DNA of 26,352 nucleotides from a virus: the IMG/VR virus record IMGVR_UViG_3300017728_003423, positions 1 to 26,352 of that record. One strand, written 5' to 3'. The translations under genes were made by a program, and so were the position numbers. Position 1 is the stretch's first letter; each line of letters starts with the position of its first letter. Below the pieces are notes generated by a model, which did not search any database, had not been told where the DNA came from, and was given only the letters and a program-made list of their open reading frames with translations. This document shows positions 1 to 7,479 of the stretch, piece after piece.

Positions 1-236
1 AAATAATCTTTGCATTTATCTGCAAGTTCGTAACTAGTAAGGTATCCTACAATACCATCGGGAGATGGTTTATTTGTTATATTCCAGTGTATATTTGTAG
101 TAACTAGTGGTCCTTTATATTTAGAATAAGGATCAACACATTCAATGAATTCTATATCATTGTCGTCGAATAGTTCTTTTGGAGTTATTGGTAGAGTTAT
201 ATCTAGGTCTATATAGCAACCGTTTAAGGCAGACAT
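1..236 (-). CDS. Unknown protein, N-terminal part only
   Basis: An open frame starts at ATG 236-234 and runs off the left edge of the window, giving at least 78 residues beginning MSALNGCYIDLDITLPITPK. It is acidic and rich in Ile, Asp and Thr, with no signal peptide or membrane segment in the visible part. It starts two bases after the stop of the gp13-like neck gene, so it is probably translated from the same late transcript. A structural or assembly role is suggested only by this position. I do not recognise the family. The frame has no internal stop and its codon use matches its neighbours, so I regard it as a real, truncated gene. Confidence 0.6.
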   Translation of the reverse strand, partial: MSALNGCYIDLDITLPITPKELFDDNDIEFIECVDPYSKYKGPLVTTNIHWNITNKPSPDGIVGYLTSYELADKCKDY

Positions 237-238
237 AA

Positions 239-1006
239 TTAACCCATAACAAAACCAAGTGGAGAATTACCTTCTTCCATATCATGGATTCCGGATATCA
301 ACTGCTCTAGTTCTGTTAATGCCTCAGCCTTTAATGCATCACCGTTAAGTTGTATTGCTCCGCCTGGTCCAGGTAATCCGCCTGTAAACTTACTTCTTGC
401 TTCACCTAACATCATTTTGCTCTGTGCTAAAGAATAAGCAGATAACCAATCACTTGCATATACATCTTTTATTAATACACTTTCTGGTATAAAATTATTA
501 ACTCCTACAGCAATATCTTCTGCGTGATTTACATTTCTTAATATAGTAAGTTTTTTACTATTCCTATTAAATGTAAAATTATATTCACTACCAAACACAC
601 GACCTATAGTTTCTTTGTATTGTGCAAATGCATCAAATACTGCTAAACCGCCTACTTGCCCTGCTTGTAACATGTACATATTGTTGAATGCAACATCAAA
701 TGGATCAAAGTTAGTACCGCCACCGCTGTTTGTACCTATACCTCTTCTGTATAGTCTTTTAACATCGATAACTTCATCAGGAAGTGTATATTCTACAATA
801 CCTGCTTGAGTTTGTATAAAAATAATTGCTTCTTCAACACTACCGCTACTTAATTGACGATATTTTTGAATTGCTTTATTAATTGCTATGTCGTAATGGT
901 CTCTATCTAATTCAACATCTACCATTCCATCAGCAAGACGTAACTGAATTTCTTCAATTATTTCTTCTCTATTGTTGTACCCAACTTGGTCTATTCTAGT
1001 TGCCAT
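239..1006 (-). CDS. T4 gp13-like neck protein
   Basis: This 255-residue protein matches the pattern of T4-type gp13, the neck protein that closes the DNA-filled head and forms the platform for tail attachment. Visible family features are an N-terminal helical segment (about residues 10-55, including DVELDRDHYDIAINKAIQKY), a sheet opening with EYTLPDEVIDVKRLYRRGIG, a central FNRNSKKLTIL strand, and a C-terminal part with a Pro/Gly-rich LNG motif followed by a helix (KAEALTELEQL). In gp13 homologues the same order ends in a PGG-LNG-helix tail. I start it at ATG 1006; the frame extends to a GTG at 1021, but that GTG lies within the promoter-like box. The gp14- and gp15-like partners are on the opposite strand from 6447. 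The assignment is by pattern recognition, not a computed alignment. Confidence 0.78.
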   Translation of the reverse strand: MATRIDQVGYNNREEIIEEIQLRLADGMVDVELDRDHYDIAINKAIQKYRQLSSGSVEEAIIFIQTQAGIVEYTLPDEVIDVKRLYRRGIGTNSGGGTNFDPFDVAFNNMYMLQAGQVGGLAVFDAFAQYKETIGRVFGSEYNFTFNRNSKKLTILRNVNHAEDIAVGVNNFIPESVLIKDVYASDWLSAYSLAQSKMMLGEARSKFTGGLPGPGGAIQLNGDALKAEALTELEQLISGIHDMEEGNSPLGFVMG

Positions 1007-1011
1007 ACAAC

Positions 1012-1019
1012 TATTTATC
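1012..1019 (-). promoter_or_regulatory. T4-type late promoter box GATAAATA
   Basis: The box reads GATAAATA on the minus strand inside the 12-mer GTGATAAATAGT, which recurs exactly upstream of the gp14-like gene. It resembles the T4 late consensus TATAAATA and the NATAAATA motif described for T4-like cyanophages. Only five bases separate it from ATG 1006, leaving no room for a Shine-Dalgarno site downstream of a normal start point. Confidence 0.6.
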
Positions 1020-1030
1020 ACATTTTGTAT

Positions 1031-2200
1031 TTAAAATGCTTTAAGAATGATTGTTGTGTCGTTTAATCTACCATTTAATTTGGTTTCTACTGCTTTTACT
1101 TCTTCGAATGCTTTTGCAAATCGTGTTTTAGCATTTCCAGTCCAATTTTTGATTTGTTCTGCTGGTTTACGCAATGTTTTTTGAAAACTTTGTTCGGTGT
1201 CGTAGTCTTTTATTGTTGTGCCTTTAATTGTAAGTCCTGTACCTGGTCTACTTAATCCTCTAGGGTCCTTATTTTTAGCATGGTATACTCCAACCTTTCT
1301 AGTTTTAGTATTGTATACCCACACCTCATTAGCATACGCAACTTCTTCTGGTCTAATACTTGCTATGCCTAATGAACTTTCATTGACTTGAAACTTTAAT
1401 TTAGCAACCATTTTTTCTTTACTTACAACACGTTTTTTTCTAGGCTTGCGTTGAGACTTACCTGTTTCAATTATAGTATCACATGCTGTATGTATTTTTT
1501 CAAACCACGTTAAATATTCTTTACGCATTTTAGGAGTCATAAATGAATACCCTTCTTTGATTTGGTCACATTCCCAAGCAATAATTTCTTTTGCTTCTAC
1601 TATTTGGTTAGCATAAGCATCTTTAATTAATTTTGCATGATTGGGTTTTATACATCCACCATCAAATGCTCTCATATCGTTATAAGGATCGAAATCTTTA
1701 AGAGACATTTTGCCATCTAAATAGTCATCTATATAGCCTTCCCATTCGCCTAATAAAGGATCAATTTGTTCGTGCATTCGTTGTTGTATAGATATTTTTG
1801 GTTTACTTGCTTTTTCCTCTGCTTTGGCTTCTGCTTCTTCAACGACAGTATGACCACGTTTCAACCATTCTTCAGATCTGTTATCAATATGACTTCTAGT
1901 ATTTTCTGGCATCCAGCCTAATTTGTCTTCCATAAAGAATACAGTGGCACTAGAAGAAAATACCCAGTCTGGATTTTTTAGAATAATTTTAATTTTATTT
2001 TTATCCCAACCGGACTTGTCTTTTATCCATTTTCGAGTAAGTGCAATTTTTGGCTTGTCGCTTATTTCTGTTCTTCCAAAATACTGACAATCCTGAAAAA
2101 TCTTTTCTCGTTTTTCATTGTCTGTTTCTTCGCGAAGTGCTTTCCAATCCGGTTCCGGAGTAAAGTAAACATTCTTTGCTCTTGGTTTGCGTTTTGCCAT
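1031..2200 (-). CDS. Unknown phage protein, 389 residues
   Basis: I do not recognise this protein. It is lysine-rich and very basic at the N-terminus (MAKRKPRAK) with no signal peptide or membrane segment, so it is probably cytoplasmic or part of the virion. An Ala/Glu/Lys-rich stretch near residues 118-135 looks like a helical linker. A basic patch (KSQRKPRKKRVVSKEK) near residues 250-265 precedes a predicted mixed alpha/beta C-terminal domain. The start is ATG 2200, supported by AGGA nine bases upstream. It follows the 77-residue membrane protein by ten bases, and both probably share the sigma70-type promoter at 2472-2500. It lies directly upstream of the gp13-like gene, which has its own late box. 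Nucleic-acid binding or a structural role is possible, but neither is shown. Confidence 0.7.
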   Translation of the reverse strand: MAKRKPRAKNVYFTPEPDWKALREETDNEKREKIFQDCQYFGRTEISDKPKIALTRKWIKDKSGWDKNKIKIILKNPDWVFSSSATVFFMEDKLGWMPENTRSHIDNRSEEWLKRGHTVVEEAEAKAEEKASKPKISIQQRMHEQIDPLLGEWEGYIDDYLDGKMSLKDFDPYNDMRAFDGGCIKPNHAKLIKDAYANQIVEAKEIIAWECDQIKEGYSFMTPKMRKEYLTWFEKIHTACDTIIETGKSQRKPRKKRVVSKEKMVAKLKFQVNESSLGIASIRPEEVAYANEVWVYNTKTRKVGVYHAKNKDPRGLSRPGTGLTIKGTTIKDYDTEQSFQKTLRKPAEQIKNWTGNAKTRFAKAFEEVKAVETKLNGRLNDTTIILKAF

Positions 2201-2210
2201 TAAATGTATC

Positions 2211-2444
2211 CTATTCTGATTCCATTAAAACCTTTTCTGGATCTTCCAATACTTGTTTTACTGGAAGAGGTAATGCATCATAGTTATGTATTGCATTTTT
2301 ATTTTTTAATATATTGTGATCCTTAAGCATTGATACTAATCCAACTATACCTAAAAATTGTCCTTCTTTCATTCCTGCCCTGTAACTAAAAACTGTGTTA
2401 CATATAACAAAAACAAGGAATATTAAGCCGATTTCAAAAGTCAT
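2211..2444 (-). CDS. Small single-pass membrane protein
   Basis: This 77-residue protein has an N-terminal hydrophobic segment (about residues 3-20, FEIGLIFLVFVICNTVFS) followed by a soluble tail with Asn, His, Lys and Glu. There is no lipobox or clear cleavage site, so the segment is probably an anchor. The start ATG 2444 has a good GGAG Shine-Dalgarno site about eight bases upstream and follows a near-consensus sigma70 promoter. It is the first gene of a two-gene unit with the 389-residue protein. Function unknown. Confidence 0.65.
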   Translation of the reverse strand: MTFEIGLIFLVFVICNTVFSYRAGMKEGQFLGIVGLVSMLKDHNILKNKNAIHNYDALPLPVKQVLEDPEKVLMESE

Positions 2445-2471
2445 TATTCATCTCCATGTTAATTGGTAGTT

Positions 2472-2500
2472 AGTATAACTTCAAAAAAAAGTAATGTCAA
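2472..2500 (-). promoter_or_regulatory. Near-consensus sigma70 promoter
   Basis: On the minus strand, TTGACA (2500-2495) is followed by a 17-base spacer and TATACT (2477-2472). This is a perfect -35, ideal spacing and a good -10, about 28 bases before ATG 2444. It would be read by unmodified host RNA polymerase and so probably drives early or constitutive expression of the 77- and 389-residue proteins. Confidence 0.75.
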
Positions 2501-2530
2501 TAGGTATTTTTTGATTCAAAATGCAAAAAA

Positions 2531-2953
2531 CTAAAGTTTTTTAGCAGTTAAACCAATATTTGCTGATGCAACACGTTTTTCATTACAAAATACTTCACAA
2601 TCATAAAATATATTGTTCATTTTTCTCGTCTTTAACGTTGCTTTGAGTGTTAAAACATTTCCAGGAAATACTGGAGTTCTAAATTTGCAGTTGTCTACTC
2701 TTGTTACAAAAGTAACATATTCGCTATGCTCTACAATGCCAACATCTTGTTCTGCTAGATGTAATGCATGTATGCCAGCACACTGATTCATGCCCTCTAT
2801 TAAATAGACTCCGGGCCAGATTTTAACGTGGGGGAAGTGTCCTTCTAGGACAGGATGGTCTGCTTGGACTTCATATGTAGCAACAATATTTTTATCATCT
2901 ATAATTTCATGACTGTCTATTAGTGCTATGGGGTGTCTATGTGGTAGTTCCAT
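2531..2953 (-). CDS. fabZ: FabZ-like 3-hydroxyacyl-ACP dehydratase (hot-dog fold)
   Basis: This 140-residue protein has the length and signature of FabZ, the cytoplasmic enzyme that removes water from 3-hydroxyacyl-ACP in fatty-acid synthesis. It opens with PHRHPIALID, matching the FabZ PHRxPFLLVD start. The catalytic His (residue 39, in GHFP) and catalytic Glu (residue 53, in WPGVYLIEGMNQ) have exactly the family spacing, so the site looks intact. It starts 16 bases after the radical SAM stop. No clear Shine-Dalgarno site precedes ATG 2953; a TATAATTA box lies six bases upstream. With the radical SAM and flavoprotein genes it forms a metabolic block. Whether it serves host fatty-acid synthesis or a phage-specific acyl modification cannot be told from the sequence. 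Other hot-dog enzymes are possible but less likely. Confidence 0.85.
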   Translation of the reverse strand: MELPHRHPIALIDSHEIIDDKNIVATYEVQADHPVLEGHFPHVKIWPGVYLIEGMNQCAGIHALHLAEQDVGIVEHSEYVTFVTRVDNCKFRTPVFPGNVLTLKATLKTRKMNNIFYDCEVFCNEKRVASANIGLTAKKL

Positions 2954-2969
2954 AGTAAGTAATTATACT

Positions 2970-4886
2970 TTACTTGGAGTAGTGTTTGCAACTTGTGGTA
3001 AAAAGATTATAAAAATAATCATTAACTTTACAATACTCATGATAATTAAAATTAAAATTATCTAGGTCATTATATAAATTACCGTCTAGTGCTAGACGTT
3101 CGTCTTTATAAGGCAATCCATGTGCTTTAAATAACGGACTAGATGCATGTTTGCCTGACGTGGCTAATCTGGCATTCCAGCTCATTGTAAATTTAATTGT
3201 ATCATAGAATGTTAACCCATTTCTATTTTGCCAAGAAATATTTGTTTTATACATATCAGTGTCTATGTCCGGGATAGGTTTCCCTCTCATATCCGTTCTT
3301 GTTTCTATGTAACCATGTTCTTTCCAATTTTTACTAAACTCACTTTCGCTTAGGTCAGTATAATAGTGTGAATGGTCATCTATACGTCTAATGTATAAAG
3401 GATTTAAATTTATAGTATGTAACGGATTTTCTTTTGATAATAAAAATGCACCCATCTTTTTAATAGTGTTCTTATCGTCACTAGGTAATCCAGCAATCAT
3501 GCCACTCATAAAGGTCATATCCTTCCAATGTGTTTCACTTAGTTCTCTCAAATAATCAAACTGTATGTTTGGATTTAAACCCTTACCTATATCTTTTGCA
3601 CATTCAGGATCAGTTGTTTCAATACCCAAATTCATTAACCTTGCACCGCTATCTGCAATTAATTTTGCTTGTGGTACTTCATGTTTTCTATTAAGATATA
3701 CTAAATCTAATCTAATATACGAACTCCATTTTAATTTGAACGGTAAACTCTGAGACATTTCATACCAGTCAACCATCTTTTGATGGTCATCATTAAATGT
3801 ATCGTCTGTTAACCAATAATCTTCTATACCATAAAGTTCATAATTTTCAATAAGTTCATCTCGAATATAACTAAAGTCTCTTATTGCTTCGCCTTTGCCT
3901 TTACCATTTAAAGGAAAAGAACAGAAATTACATTTAAATATACAACCTCTTGCTACTTCTAACGGTAATATCTCTCCTTCTTGTACTAAGTCTTCTGGTC
4001 TCCAGTTCATAGTAGAATGTTTTATATCTAATTCGCTAACACCGTCTTGGGTAACTTTTAATCCTGTTTTATTTGTAGGCAGGTGATTAGGATCTCCGCC
4101 TTCTTTTAAATGTTGCAAAATTTGAGGCAATGTTACATCTCCAAATCCTAGATTTATATAATCCATTAAATTTGTTTCTGTTTTAGGAAATTGAGATGTT
4201 ATATGTGCTCCGCCTACAATATACTTTACATCTGGGTTTATGTTATGAATATATTTTCCTAATATTTGGTCACCTTTGTGTCCTGTAGAAAAGAAATGTA
4301 ATCTTGTGTTGTTATCTCCCCTCACAAACATTTGTTCCATATGGTAATTTTTTTCTTCATCTGTAAATCCTTCAAAAGGATCAAAATTACTTATGGATGA
4401 ACGCATTGGTAATAATTGGAAACTTCTAAATGTACTGCTAACACCCAACAACAATGTTTCTTTTCCTACAAACTTATCTATAATACGTTTAGTTGTTTCA
4501 ATATCTAAATGCATCATGTTATCTATAACTTGGCATGTAAAACCGTGTTCCCTAACTTCGTGGGCAAGTTTATAGGCTCCCATTGCTCTACTAGTATTAA
4601 AGTTTAAGTGATTATATCTTCCGTCTTTCCACTTATCTGCTGATAAAACTCGACTAGGATTAGTAGATATGTTATGGAGTTTTATACCACGTTCATCTTG
4701 ATGGTTTTCTTGTGTGCTTGATAAAGGATGTTGGTTGCCCCAGCCTGGTGAATCTGTAAATAATAAGAATTGTACAGGTGTTTTTTCAACCGAAATATTT
4801 TTAAAAGGATTTACTAACTCTTCTTGCTTATGGAATTGTTTATACAATTCAAAATCAAAGTTTTTTTTATTTACATCGTTCTGCAT
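2970..4886 (-). CDS. B12-binding-type radical SAM enzyme
   Basis: This 638-residue protein carries the radical SAM cluster motif CxxxCxxC at Cys315, Cys319 and Cys322 (CIFKCNFCSFPLNGKGKG), which binds a 4Fe-4S cluster and S-adenosylmethionine. The N-terminal 300 residues look like a B12-binding-type Rossmann domain: a helix of the form AYKLAHEVREHGF, then LLLGVSS and KYIVGGAHIT strands. I do not see the classical DxHxxG cobalamin ligand, so cofactor binding is uncertain. The C-terminal part continues as a TIM-barrel-like region and a long tail. Family members methylate or rearrange unactivated carbons; the substrate here is unknown. ATG 4886 lies six bases after a TATAAATA box. The flavoprotein gene upstream could supply the electrons radical SAM enzymes need, and FabZ follows directly. 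Confidence 0.87.
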   Translation of the reverse strand: MQNDVNKKNFDFELYKQFHKQEELVNPFKNISVEKTPVQFLLFTDSPGWGNQHPLSSTQENHQDERGIKLHNISTNPSRVLSADKWKDGRYNHLNFNTSRAMGAYKLAHEVREHGFTCQVIDNMMHLDIETTKRIIDKFVGKETLLLGVSSTFRSFQLLPMRSSISNFDPFEGFTDEEKNYHMEQMFVRGDNNTRLHFFSTGHKGDQILGKYIHNINPDVKYIVGGAHITSQFPKTETNLMDYINLGFGDVTLPQILQHLKEGGDPNHLPTNKTGLKVTQDGVSELDIKHSTMNWRPEDLVQEGEILPLEVARGCIFKCNFCSFPLNGKGKGEAIRDFSYIRDELIENYELYGIEDYWLTDDTFNDDHQKMVDWYEMSQSLPFKLKWSSYIRLDLVYLNRKHEVPQAKLIADSGARLMNLGIETTDPECAKDIGKGLNPNIQFDYLRELSETHWKDMTFMSGMIAGLPSDDKNTIKKMGAFLLSKENPLHTINLNPLYIRRIDDHSHYYTDLSESEFSKNWKEHGYIETRTDMRGKPIPDIDTDMYKTNISWQNRNGLTFYDTIKFTMSWNARLATSGKHASSPLFKAHGLPYKDERLALDGNLYNDLDNFNFNYHEYCKVNDYFYNLFTTSCKHYSK

Positions 4887-4892
4887 GACTAG

Positions 4893-4900
4893 TATTTATA
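4893..4900 (-). promoter_or_regulatory. T4 late promoter box TATAAATA
   Basis: The minus strand reads TATAAATA, an exact match to the T4 late consensus. It lies in the 20 bases between the flavoprotein stop and the radical SAM start, with six bases between box and ATG 4886. It would give the radical SAM and FabZ genes a late transcript beginning at or next to the start codon. Confidence 0.65.
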
Positions 4901-4906
4901 ACTAAA

Positions 4907-5632
4907 TTAGTCTACAAATGCACGTTCAAGAACAAAGTCTCCGGCTTCTCCTAAATTGCCTTCTGCAAAACCATTTTCTTCAAAAAAATCTCTGCATTGA
5001 TAATTCATATCCGGGCCACCGCATACCATAATTCTATCTGTATCTTTGTTAAAACCGTTTTCTGTGAAATTATTTATGTGGTCCCAAAATCTTCCTTCCC
5101 TATCATATGTTTCTTGTGTGCAAGTATCATAATATTTTAAAGGAAAGTTTTCTGTTATTTCGTTTATAGTGTCTGTATATGTGTGTTCTGAGTGTGTTCT
5201 AGTGGTATGTACTAATATAACATTTTTAAATTTATCATATGTAGCAGGGTCTCTAATTATACTCATAAACGGTGCAATGCCTGTACCTGTTGACAGCAAA
5301 TATAGATTATCTGCTACAGTTAAGTTATCAATCGTTAAAGTGCCCGTTGTTTTAGGCATACATATTACTTCATCTCCAACTTTTAAATGCTGTAGACGGC
5401 TTGTAAGAGGTCCGTCAGGTACCTTAATACTAAGGAACTCTAAGTGGTCTTCGTAATTAGCACTTGCAATACTATATGCTCTGAGTATTGGTCTAGCACC
5501 CTCTTCTTCAGATGTTAATCCAATCATAGCAAATTCTCCGTTTACAAAACGGAATGTTTGGCTTCGTGTTGTTTTAAAACTAAATGTTTTGTCTGTCCAA
5601 TGATGGACCCATGTAACAGTTTCTTTGTTCAA
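4907..5632 (-). CDS. Ferredoxin-NADP reductase-like flavoprotein
   Basis: This 241-residue protein fits the bacterial ferredoxin/flavodoxin-NADP+ reductase family, which moves electrons between NADPH and ferredoxin or flavodoxin through FAD. The FAD-binding RxYS motif is at residues 51-54 (RAYSIAS), and the nucleotide-binding GTGIAP motif is at 116-121. MVCGGPDMNY near the C-terminus matches the usual CGxPxM element. The start appears to be TTG 5632, overlapping the previous gene's stop as TTGA, so translation is probably coupled. The block also holds a radical SAM enzyme, and reduced ferredoxin or flavodoxin is the normal electron source for those, so a supporting role is plausible. No ferredoxin gene is visible in this window. 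Confidence 0.88.
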   Translation of the reverse strand: MNKETVTWVHHWTDKTFSFKTTRSQTFRFVNGEFAMIGLTSEEEGARPILRAYSIASANYEDHLEFLSIKVPDGPLTSRLQHLKVGDEVICMPKTTGTLTIDNLTVADNLYLLSTGTGIAPFMSIIRDPATYDKFKNVILVHTTRTHSEHTYTDTINEITENFPLKYYDTCTQETYDREGRFWDHINNFTENGFNKDTDRIMVCGGPDMNYQCRDFFEENGFAEGNLGEAGDFVLERAFVD

Positions 5633-5880
5633 TGTTTTGTTGCCTTTATCGATTCTATCATCGCTTTTCTAACTTCTGGATCGTTTAATTTATCCAAAAA
5701 TTTGTCATTAATCTCAAATTCTATGCCTCGTTCAAACTTTGTCATTAAAGAAACATCGTCTACACCTAACATACTACAAATTTCTTCAAAACTTAGAGTA
5801 TTTAAACCGTTTTCTTTAGCAGTTAATAGCAAATCTAAAATTGCTTCGGTTATTAAATCTTCTAAATTGTTGTCTTTCAT
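5629..5880 (-). CDS. Unknown 83-residue protein directly after tRNA-Ala
   Basis: A small acidic protein starting MKDNNLEDLITEAILDLLLT, mostly helical by composition, with no membrane segment. The frame stays open back into the tRNA gene, but the sensible start is ATG 5880, only seven bases after the CCA end of tRNA-Ala. Its stop TGA overlaps the TTG start of the flavoprotein, so the two are probably translationally coupled. There is no Shine-Dalgarno site, since the upstream bases belong to the tRNA. Once the tRNA is cut out, the mRNA would carry a leader of only about seven bases. Function unknown; possibly a regulator or partner of the downstream reductase. Confidence 0.6.
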   Translation of the reverse strand: MKDNNLEDLITEAILDLLLTAKENGLNTLSFEEICSMLGVDDVSLMTKFERGIEFEINDKFLDKLNDPEVRKAMIESIKATKH

Positions 5881-5887
5881 AATAAAG

Positions 5888-5963
5888 TGGTGGAGCGAAG
5901 AGGGATCGAACCTCCGACCTACTGGTTGCAAACCAGTCGCTCTCCCAACTGAGCTACCGCCCC
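5888..5963 (-). tRNA. tRNA-Ala (anticodon UGC)
   Basis: The 76-base minus-strand sequence folds as a cloverleaf. The acceptor GGGGCGG pairs with CGCTCC and includes the G3-U70 pair that identifies alanine tRNAs. The D-arm GCTC...GAGC is present, and the anticodon arm ACTGG-TTTGCAA-CCAGT has anticodon TGC at loop positions 34-36. The T-arm contains GGTTCGATCC. Discriminator A and the 3' CCA are encoded. It lies between two small genes and is probably co-transcribed with tRNA-Ser from the promoter at 6389-6417. Confidence 0.95.
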
Positions 5964-5977
5964 TGCCTGTCTTTGTG

Positions 5978-6193
5978 CTACTTACTTAAATTTCTATTTA
6001 GGTATGCTTTCATATTGTCGCCAACTCTTTGTGAATTTGCTTGAATATTAGCACTAATTTGCTCTGCATTTTTCCTAATGTTTGCACTAATCTCTTCTGC
6101 GTTTCTCATTACGTTGTCGCCAACATCTTGAAACCACCAGTCATTCTTAGTTGCTTTTTTAGATACTTTTGCTTTTGCTTTTGCTTTTACCAT
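5978..6193 (-). CDS. Small basic helical protein with internal repeat
   Basis: This 71-residue protein lies between the two tRNA genes. It begins with an Ala/Lys-rich basic stretch (MVKAKAKAKVSKKATK), then a DWWFQDVGDN patch, then two near copies of the unit NAE(E/Q)ISANI followed by a looser third, ending NRNLSK. The repeat spacing suggests a continuous amphipathic helix or coiled coil. There is no signal peptide or membrane segment. The start ATG 6193 has a purine-rich AGAGAGAA stretch upstream. The basic tail might bind DNA or RNA, or the protein might be a minor virion or scaffold component; the family is not recognised. Confidence 0.55.
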   Translation of the reverse strand: MVKAKAKAKVSKKATKNDWWFQDVGDNVMRNAEEISANIRKNAEQISANIQANSQRVGDNMKAYLNRNLSK

Positions 6194-6289
6194 TTTGTAA
6201 TTCTCTCTGTGTTTCCACGTTTGCCTAATAATTCTTTATTACTAGGTAGAACATATTTACCACTATTTTTTAAAACTAGTTTTAATTAC

Positions 6290-6379
6290 TGGCGGAGAGT
6301 GAGAGATTCGAACTCTCGGTACAGTTACCCGTACTCTTCCTTAGCAGGGAAGTGCTTTAAGCCACTCAGCCAACTCTCC
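6290..6379 (-). tRNA. tRNA-Ser (anticodon GCU)
   Basis: This 90-base class II tRNA on the minus strand has acceptor GGAGAGT paired with ACTCTCC. The anticodon arm CTTCC-CTGCTAA-GGAAG has anticodon GCT, reading AGC and AGU. A long variable arm, typical of serine tRNAs, is followed by a TTCGAAT T-loop. Discriminator G, also typical for serine, and CCA are encoded. It is the first gene behind a perfect sigma70 promoter, whose start point should fall about three bases before the tRNA. Confidence 0.95.
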
Positions 6380-6388
6380 AGTACATTA

Positions 6389-6417
6389 ATTATAATATGT
6401 ATCATACTATTTGTCAA
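6389..6417 (-). promoter_or_regulatory. Perfect consensus sigma70 promoter for tRNA unit
   Basis: The minus strand shows TTGACA (6417-6412), a 17-base spacer and TATAAT (6394-6389), an exact match to the bacterial housekeeping consensus. It should drive tRNA-Ser, the 71-residue protein, tRNA-Ala, the 83-residue protein and the reductase early and strongly. It stands back to back with the late-type box at 6432 on the other strand. Confidence 0.88.
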
Positions 6418-6431
6418 GAAGTTTGTAAAGT

Positions 6432-6439
6432 GATAAATA
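6432..6439 (+). promoter_or_regulatory. T4-type late promoter box GATAAATA
   Basis: GATAAATA on the plus strand lies within the 12-mer GTGATAAATAGT (6430-6441), identical to the sequence before the gp13-like gene. Seven bases separate it from ATG 6447, with no Shine-Dalgarno site between. It probably drives gp14-like, gp15-like and the following genes late in infection. Confidence 0.62.
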
Positions 6440-6446
6440 GTACATT

Positions 6447-7478
6447 ATGCCAAGACTAAGTTTATGGAACAAGAACAAAACCAACGACTATGATTTTCAA
6501 GATAAAATTATAGCCGAAAACATCAATGCGGGTGGAACAGGGGTTTATGTACACAAATACATAGGCACATATACTGACGACTCTGCAAATACTAGTATTG
6601 GTACTGGTGATTTATATATACAAGATGTTTTGTTTTTAGAAAATAGAGATAGAAAGTACGATACAGACATTTATGAACTGAGAGGTACTTATAATGTAAG
6701 TGAACCAGATTTCGATTTAACACAATTTGGTATGTTTGTAAACAATAACGACTTACAAATGACGTTCCATATGAACACTCTAGCAAGTTTGCTAGGTAGA
6801 AGGTTAATGGCAGGTGATGTTTTAGAACTTCCGCATTTAAGAGACGATTTATTACTTGGTGGTGGTGAAGCAGTAAACAGATTTTTTGTAGTTAGTGATG
6901 CTGGACGTCCGGCAGAAGGATATGATGCTAGATGGTGGCCCCATTTATGGAAAGTTAAACTAACTAATATTACAGACAGTCCAGAATACAGAGATATTCT
7001 TGGAACTGGAGAACAAGCAGATGACCTTAGAAACATTCTAAGTACATACAGTACTGAGATAGCAATATCAGATAAAGTAATGGAAATGGCGGCATCAGAT
7101 ATGCCATATGACAGTGGCTATGCTAAAGGTGGTCATTTATACGTTGATGTAAATGCACCTGATAAGCCTGGAGTTTATTTTCCTGCAGATGGTACACCGC
7201 CAAACGGTGCTACTATTGTTGGTAGTGGAACAAGTTTCCCAACTGATTGTGTTAACGGAGATTATTTCTTGAGAACAGACTTTAATCCGAATAGATTATT
7301 TGTTAAAAACTTATCAGTTTGGCATAAAGTTAGTGATGATAAAAAAGAAGCCTGGTCCGCGGCAAACAAATTGCTTACATCATTTGTTAATAATGATGCA
7401 TCAAGAACTAATACAGATGGTACTACAGGTACAGAAAAAACATCTCTTAGTAAAATTATAAAACCAAAGGCAGATTAA
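6447..7478 (+). CDS. T4 gp14-like neck protein
   Basis: This 343-residue protein fits T4-type gp14, the second neck protein, which binds gp13 and joins head to tail. After a short N-terminal arm, IIAENINAGGTGVYVHKYIG corresponds to the gp14 segment that leads to a Tyr-rich strand. SEPDFDLTQFGMFVNNND and the following GDVLELPHLRDDLL and NRFFVVSDA strands match the order in the family. T4 gp14 has 256 residues; the extra length here is a C-terminal domain containing GDYFLRTDFNPNRLFV, a short module also common in structural proteins of T4-like marine phages. It is followed after one base by the gp15-like gene. Its start has a late box but no Shine-Dalgarno site. The assignment rests on pattern and on gene order with gp15. 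Confidence 0.8.
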   Translation: MPRLSLWNKNKTNDYDFQDKIIAENINAGGTGVYVHKYIGTYTDDSANTSIGTGDLYIQDVLFLENRDRKYDTDIYELRGTYNVSEPDFDLTQFGMFVNNNDLQMTFHMNTLASLLGRRLMAGDVLELPHLRDDLLLGGGEAVNRFFVVSDAGRPAEGYDARWWPHLWKVKLTNITDSPEYRDILGTGEQADDLRNILSTYSTEIAISDKVMEMAASDMPYDSGYAKGGHLYVDVNAPDKPGVYFPADGTPPNGATIVGSGTSFPTDCVNGDYFLRTDFNPNRLFVKNLSVWHKVSDDKKEAWSAANKLLTSFVNNDASRTNTDGTTGTEKTSLSKIIKPKAD

Positions 7479-7479
7479 T

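Noticed and set aside
5558-5989. Plus-strand 143-codon frame crossing the tRNA-Ala gene
   Set aside because: It runs antisense through a clear tRNA, an overlapping gene junction and the flavoreductase gene, so it is not a gene.
5888-6379. tRNA genes as a prophage attachment site
   Set aside because: Both tRNAs are complete and lie inside a phage gene cluster. No integrase or flanking duplicate is visible.
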